Source of the DNA: Oryzias latipes
Taxonomy: Eukaryota > Chordata > Actinopteri > Beloniformes > Adrianichthyidae
NCBI RefSeq assembly: GCF_002234675.1
Contig: NC_019860.2
Coordinates: 11,096,586 to 11,160,585 of the forward strand
Direction of reading: 5' to 3'
DNA: 64,000 nt
The translations under genes were made by a program, and so were the position numbers. The notes under the pieces were generated by a model. The model was not told the origin of the DNA. It saw only the letters and a list, made by a program, of their open reading frames with translations, and made no database searches. Each line of letters begins with the position of its first letter. Position 1 is the first letter of the stretch. This document shows positions 60,601 through 64,000 of this stretch, piece by piece.

Positions 60601-62415
60601 CCACCGATTGTGGACAGGCTCACATTAAAGTGGGTGGGGCCATGATGACAGTCAAAATGCTGAAGGCAAGTTGAGCGAAAGTTTGGCTGCACCTCACACA
60701 AAAACATTTTACTTTAGTGACCTGATGGATAAGAGTGACGTGTACAACGCTGTGGAAAATACCCCCGTGTGGTGATTAGATGGGAAAATATGTGTTTGCT
60801 AACCCGTGTGAGAAAACTGAGATGCAGAGCTGCAGTGCAGACCGTCAGAAAGAATGAAGTAAAGCCTCTTAGGCATATACAAGCACTCTCCTTAGACCTG
60901 TCAGGCAGGTTCGCTGTGGCAGGTTTTTAATGTATTTTTGAAGCAAGAACCATTCAGGCACCTCATTCTGACTCTTAATTAAAATGATAATGAAAATGGT
61001 ATTTGACATTTCATTTTCAAAAAGTTCTCTAATAAATGTGTAGCAAAATTCAATTAGAAATATCTAATTTGACAATTGAAATGGATTAACAGAAATGCTT
61101 TTTCATTTTCACAATGTAACTGCATCAAGACTCAAAAGTGAAATTAAAAATCAACCCTCCAAAATGCTTTTTCATTTTCTACTTCAACACCACTCATTCT
61201 GTGACATAATTACAATAATAATACAAAGAGGGGATTGCATTTTTTTTTGACATCCACCGCACAAAAACTGCCGCATAAATCATTTCCAGTCAGCAGTTCC
61301 AGGGTGGAGGCTGGCGATGACGTTAGTGCTCACTCTTCCTCTTTTGTTACTACTGCGCGTATTTTTCATTTAATTCTTGATTCAAAGAATGCAGCTTCAT
61401 TGTGAAAATGAAAAAGCAATTCCGGTATTGACTTTTATTTTGAATTATGAGACACAAATGCGTCCATAAGATATAGTTGCAGTGTTAAATACGCTGATAA
61501 TTAACAATATATATGTTTTTTTTTACAGCTTTAAAAAAGTGTATTAGTATTTAGACTGCCGTAATTTTAATTCAGTAGATTTAAAAAATCTGATAACAGA
61601 AAGAGTGACTCACCATCTCATAAAGTCCCGCTTAACTAAAACCACAAGATTTTCTAAGAAACTCAGATTTCCCTAGAAAACATTCCTTGCTCCTCGACCT
61701 ACTGTTCCAGTGATAGCGAGACACCGGCTTGCCGACATTCCAACAAGCCTCATGCTGGAGCAGCACATTCCACACACATGACAGCAGCAACACATCCCAA
61801 TGTCACACCACTGTGGGGTGGGATGATGACCACTATTTGTTACACAGTCACATGTTTAGCTTTTCTCTCATTTGAGCAAGTTCTGTGACTCAGCAACCCA
61901 CCACATGATCTCATTATAAAATAAACCATAATTTGTCACAGCTCTGCTGATTAAAGGATTACATTTCAAGACAGTAAAGTGTGGTTTATAAAACAAAGTA
62001 GTGTCTTGAATTTCTGTTCTTATCTATTTAATAGGATAGACAAGATTTACTGAAATTACTTGATTAAATACAAATAAAGAAATTATCAAGCAAACATAAA
62101 AAGATTCAACTTAAAACTTTAAACCTCACAATTTACCAACCACACATTTTCAGAGAATTAATCACAGAAAAAAAAAATTTTTTTTTAATATAAATAAGTT
62201 ATTTTTCTTAACTTAGTTTTAAAGAAACCATTTATAGTCGATGCACACTGATTAAGAAAGTGACAAAAACAACAGTCCTCCGTTGTCAGTGAACGCAGCA
62301 CTCGCAGGTGTAATGGAGCATTCAAAAGAGAGAATAGCGCGCGGACAGAATACACAAACAGGCTAAAATAACACAAAACTCCCCCACTTCGACGTTTTGT
62401 CAAATTTTACTTACT
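48691..62415 (-). CDS. sh3yl1: sh3yl1, SH3 and SYLF domain-containing protein 1
   Basis: SH3YL1 binds phosphoinositides through its SYLF domain and proline-rich partners through SH3; it works in dorsal-ruffle formation and NADPH-oxidase regulation. Coding segments: 62415 (single base A), 56287-56180, 56087-55974, 53982-53918, 53836-53724, 52010-51882, 51796-51658, 50384-50300, 50213-50160 (start could be 50210), 48899-48691. They total 1017 nt: 338 aa against about 342 in human. The ATG is assembled from A before intron 1 (donor GAGAA|GTAAGT) and TG after it (TTCACAG|TGAACC), giving MNPIPSNLRSEAKKAAKIL as in human MNNPIPSNL. SYLF hallmarks: ARGGSGIVIARL, GIAGLGGGFEIGVEVSDLV, GGNLTLGG, LFAGISLEGSYL. 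A Ser-rich linker follows. The SH3 domain holds QPGDLSIVPGDKITV, WWEGKL and GIFPANYV; its usual ALYDY motif is AIHQY. Intron 1 (6.1 kb) holds the nested transposons. Confidence 0.95.
48900..50159. other. sh3yl1 last intron, AT-rich
   Basis: The 1.26-kb intron is AT-rich. From 49490 to 49760 a word like AAAATTATGAGAA with GTAGTAAAATTAAGAA recurs several times, an imperfect tandem array of about 50 bp period. No coding exon is seen. Confidence 0.4.
50990..51570 (+). repeat. Dispersed repeat family B, copy 2 (sh3yl1 intron)
   Basis: Collinear with 26700-27340 in the same orientation (shared GTGAACCCGTAGAG, ACGTTCCATTTTCA, AACTGCAAGACA words). The two copies have diverged by many substitutions and indels. 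Confidence 0.6.
52196..52445 (+). mobile_element. Fish LINE-derived repeat (CATCCATCCATC ... GGTCGCGGGGGCAGCAG)
   Basis: Starts with CATCCATCCATCTTCCGCTT, contains GACCAGGTCGCGGGGGCAGC, then AAGCAAAGATGCCCAGACTT. This is one of the most abundant dispersed sequences in teleosts, which I regard as the 3' part of an RTE-like LINE; that clade assignment is from memory. It is GC-rich against its AT-rich intron. Confidence 0.75.
52840..52930. repeat. Partial copy of the palindromic MITE family found in lipt1 intron 1
   Basis: AACTGATTCTGATGC, GTCAGAATCCGTTGGAATTG and TGCGTTAACGGTCAAAGAG match the two halves of the module at 15222-15862. Confidence 0.6.
53690..53712. repeat. G23 homopolymer 11 nt from an sh3yl1 splice donor
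   Basis: Twenty-three uninterrupted G on the plus strand, hence poly-C in the pre-mRNA, beginning 11 nt after the exon end at 53724 (donor GGCAG|GTAAAT). The length may be assembly- or allele-dependent. Confidence 0.9.
54200..55900. other. sh3yl1 intron, mostly repeat-derived
   Basis: The 1.99-kb intron between 53983 and 55973 has no coding exon. GGTTCATTCAGACTGGAAAA (54820) and, inverted, the TTCAGGCTGAATAG / CGGTCTGAAAG type words near 55550-55610 suggest the two ends of one decayed terminal-inverted-repeat element of about 0.8 kb. I could not fix its borders. Confidence 0.35.
56387..56430 (-). mobile_element. piggyBac-like TTAA MITE, end fragment
   Basis: CTCTTGGGCTATCTTGTGGG directly after TTAA resembles the terminus of the five fuller copies (compare copies 1 and 5), then the match ends. 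Confidence 0.5.
57106..57621 (+). pseudogene. IS630/Tc1-type DDE transposase, N-terminally truncated
   Basis: An open frame of about 171 codons from MCAGISENG to a stop at 57621. It retains the second catalytic Asp in VIVRDNLNFHR and the third acidic residue in LNPIEEFFSAWRW, with YSPFLNP before it. The helix-turn-helix region and the strand with the first Asp are missing: only 0.49 kb separates it from the left terminus. The preceding GQRRGNITM remnant is in the same reading direction. It cannot encode a full transposase, but the remaining frame has no internal stop. Confidence 0.85.
57712..58869. mobile_element. Non-autonomous hAT element, 1158 bp, with exact 8-bp target duplication
   Basis: CTGTAGGC occurs at 57704-57711 and 58870-58877. 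The ends are TACGGTTGTGCCGATGG and the inverse of TAGGGTTGGGCGATGTCCC. Sub-terminal ACCATCGTCCATCG-type words are repeated at both ends. The middle (about 58000-58650) is relatively GC- and CpG-rich but has no recognisable transposase. Confidence 0.85.
59948..60346. mobile_element. Non-autonomous hAT element, second copy of the 19605 family
   Basis: Starts TAGGCCTGCACAATATACCG, ends CATACCGTGCAGCCCTA. Internal GACCAATCAGATGG and GTTATCGCAATATCAAGC match the copy at 19605-20003 in inverted order. The flanks (ACGAGAAC / ACGATCCA) agree only in part, so the target duplication has decayed. Confidence 0.75.
60900..61450. repeat. AT-rich intronic repeat with recurring TTTTCATTTTC words
   Basis: AATGCTTTTTCATTTTC occurs twice (about 61095 and 61163), and its inverse GAAAATGAAAAAGCAATTCC near 61400. 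This suggests terminal inverted repeats of a decayed MITE. No ORF. Confidence 0.4.
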
Positions 62416-62595
62416 TCTCTTTCCTTTGTTCAGTCGCTTTTGCGTGTTTACCTGCCGCCAGGTGAGCTGCGCAACTATCTCTCTTTGCACTTCCGCCTCA
62501 CGAGCTGGCCGGAAACTCGAACAGTTACGCCTTCCTCCTGAACAGGAACAATTAGTCGCTGATACACCTGCGCACGTGGAGGCAGGTGGGGACAT
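62416..62595 (-). other. In-frame upstream ORF of sh3yl1 exon 1 (possible 60-aa N-terminal extension)
   Basis: An ATG at 62595 opens 60 codons with no stop that run into AGA and then the split ATG of sh3yl1, in the same frame. If transcription starts right of 62595, the protein could begin here; if it starts further left, the human-like start applies. The segment is Cys/Arg/Ser-rich with no domain I recognise. The surrounding 62450-62680 is CpG-rich and has an ETS-like CCGGAAAC, consistent with a promoter. Confidence 0.35.
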
Positions 62596-62699
62596 TAAAG
62601 GGGAAGGTGTCGACGTGTTGCCAGGGGAGACGAACGACGCCCGAGCAAGTAACCCAGCCGTTTACACTGCCATTTAGCAGTCAAGCCATGTCCCCCCCC

Positions 62700-63080
62700 C
62701 CCCAGAATTCAGTCTGCTAGGCGCAAAAACGACACGACACGTATTCGATTAATAAGTTGGAAATCTTAAACGTGGGAACTAATACTTATCTATACGCACA
62801 CACAAAAACTTCGACTCTTCCTCCGTAATTATAAATGTCATAAAAATGGCTTATATTTCTGCATTTGGAAGTTTATCTAGACCTAGTGTCTCAGCAAATA
62901 CGATAATGTCTAAACATTCGTTCAGGTTTAAATATTCGTCTAAAAATAATATAAATAAACGTACTACTTAGTATTAGCCCAAGCCCATCATAGGGTGGAA
63001 TTAAGTCATCTTTGAATCAAATTGCCTTAATTTGAAATAGAGACGACGTAGATTGAAAAAAAAAACAAAAAAACAACCTC
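62700..63080. other. Region upstream of sh3yl1, no gene recognised
   Basis: After a C-run at about 62691-62703 the sequence becomes AT-rich. No coding exon or repeat terminus can be supported. Confidence 0.4.
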
Positions 63081-63081
63081 T

Positions 63082-63345
63082 TTGGACATTCTTTGTAAAT
63101 GTATAACTATCATTTATAAATATAGAAAAGAAGGATATATTGGTAAAAGGATGTTGGAGATGGAGCTGCCTGGCAGGAGGGCAAGAGGACGGCCAAAGAG
63201 GAGATACATGGATGTCTTAACAGAGGACATGAAGTTGGCTAATGTTAGGGTAGAAGATGTCCATGATAGAGTGAGGTGGAAAAGGATGATTCGCTGTGGC
63301 GACCCCTGATGGGAAAAGCCGAAAGAGAAAGAAGATAAATATAGA
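63082..63345 (+). mobile_element. RTE-type LINE C-terminal fragment and 3' end
   Basis: The frame reads KRMLEMELPGRRARGRPKRR, then MDVLTEDMKLANVRVEDV and RVRWKRMIRCGDP before a stop. The 3' tail GGGAAAAGCCGAAAGAGAAAG is typical of these fish elements. 5'-truncated, as usual for LINE copies. Confidence 0.85.
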
Positions 63346-63629
63346 AAAGAATACCTACTAGGGGTGTAACGATACGCTAAAATATTAATTTGGTTCAGAA
63401 TTTCACTGCCGTTTAACAAATATGCCTGATATGAACTGCTATTTTATGAACTATTATGAAACAGTGATATGTCTATTTTACTGATATTATTTTTATTATT
63501 TGGTATAAAAAAGGTTGAAAAATATTACTTGCAAAATTCATTGATTGGTTTTACATAACCAAAAATAAAACTGACCTATGTAGGTGATCTGCTTTATAAA
63601 ATAAGACAAACTAATAGCTGCTTGAATAA

Positions 63630-63878
63630 TTTTCTCTCCTTACTTTTTAACTACTAAAAAAACCATATAGTGCATTAAAATACTTTTTTTCCCCACAAGA
63701 ATTGTTCAAACGCAATGCATTGTGGTCTATGTTTCCCAATCTAGTGAGTATGGATGGTTTTTCGCAGAGACTTCTGTAAAATGTCTAGGGCACTTAATTT
63801 TGAAATAGTTGATTCTGACATATCTACAAAATGGCGAAGGCACTATGTAGTGAATAGTAAAGGAATTCAAACGCAACA
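63630..63878. mobile_element. Second, shorter copy of the GAATTC-ended MITE
   Basis: Shares TTAACTACTAAAAAAACCAT, CAATGCATTGTGGTCTATG, AATCTAGTGAGTATGGATGG, GGCGAAGGCACTATGTAGTG and GGAATTCAAACGCAAC with 6558-7018, in the same orientation but with an internal deletion. Confidence 0.6.
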
Positions 63879-64000
63879 TTGGATGTTGGAATAAAGAATT
63901 TCAGGAATGTGTTAAGAGGAAAAGGTCAGCTAAGAAAAAATGGGACACGAAGACAGGAAATACAGAGTAGGGCTATTTATCGTTAACTATTGATCTGATT

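Noticed and set aside
1-64000. tRNA, rRNA, snRNA or microRNA genes
   Set aside because: I looked for cloverleaf-type A/B boxes and obvious conserved small-RNA words and could support none; a covariance-model scan would be decisive.

Overview
This window is nuclear genomic DNA from a ray-finned (teleost) fish. The evidence is five vertebrate genes with GT-AG introns and canonical exon phases. There is also a dense population of fish-type transposons: LINE-2/RTE relics, Tc1-like, hAT and TTAA-flanked piggyBac-like MITEs. The repeat style resembles percomorphs such as medaka-like fish, but species cannot be fixed from sequence alone. I see no CRISPR, operon, phage, rRNA or tRNA gene. I rebuilt every gene by hand from splice signals and checked that exon phases add up.

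Layout from left to right. (1) 1-12403, minus strand: eif5b, the first 21 exons in the window (about 938 codons), running off the left edge in translation-factor domain II. (2) 14365-16448, minus: lipt1, mitochondrial lipoyltransferase, three coding exons, 380 aa. (3) 20414-32065, plus: a compact TRERF1/MIDEAS/ZNF541-family chromatin scaffold (one C2H2 finger, ELM2, SANT), 13 coding exons, 762 aa. (4) 33439-35232, plus: a two-exon C1orf115/RDD1-like small membrane-associated protein, 117 aa. (5) 36360-43252, plus: a divergent SLC22-family major-facilitator transporter, 10 exons, 524 aa. (6) 48691-62415, minus: sh3yl1 (SYLF + SH3), 338 aa, whose ATG is split by intron 1.

The genes are functionally unrelated, as is normal for a vertebrate locus: translation initiation, lipoate metabolism, HDAC-type corepression, drug-response/trafficking, solute transport and phosphoinositide/actin signalling. 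The rest is introns and intergenic DNA filled with repeats. The most instructive are a nested stack in sh3yl1 intron 1 (a hAT element inside a Tc1/mariner-type element inside a palindromic MITE), a five-copy TTAA-flanked MITE family, and hAT MITEs with exact 8-bp target duplications.

I did not find a clearly new biological system. The best leads are the in-frame upstream ATG and split start codon of sh3yl1, the minimal TRERF1-like protein, a possible splice-created uORF ahead of lipt1, and the nested transposon stack.
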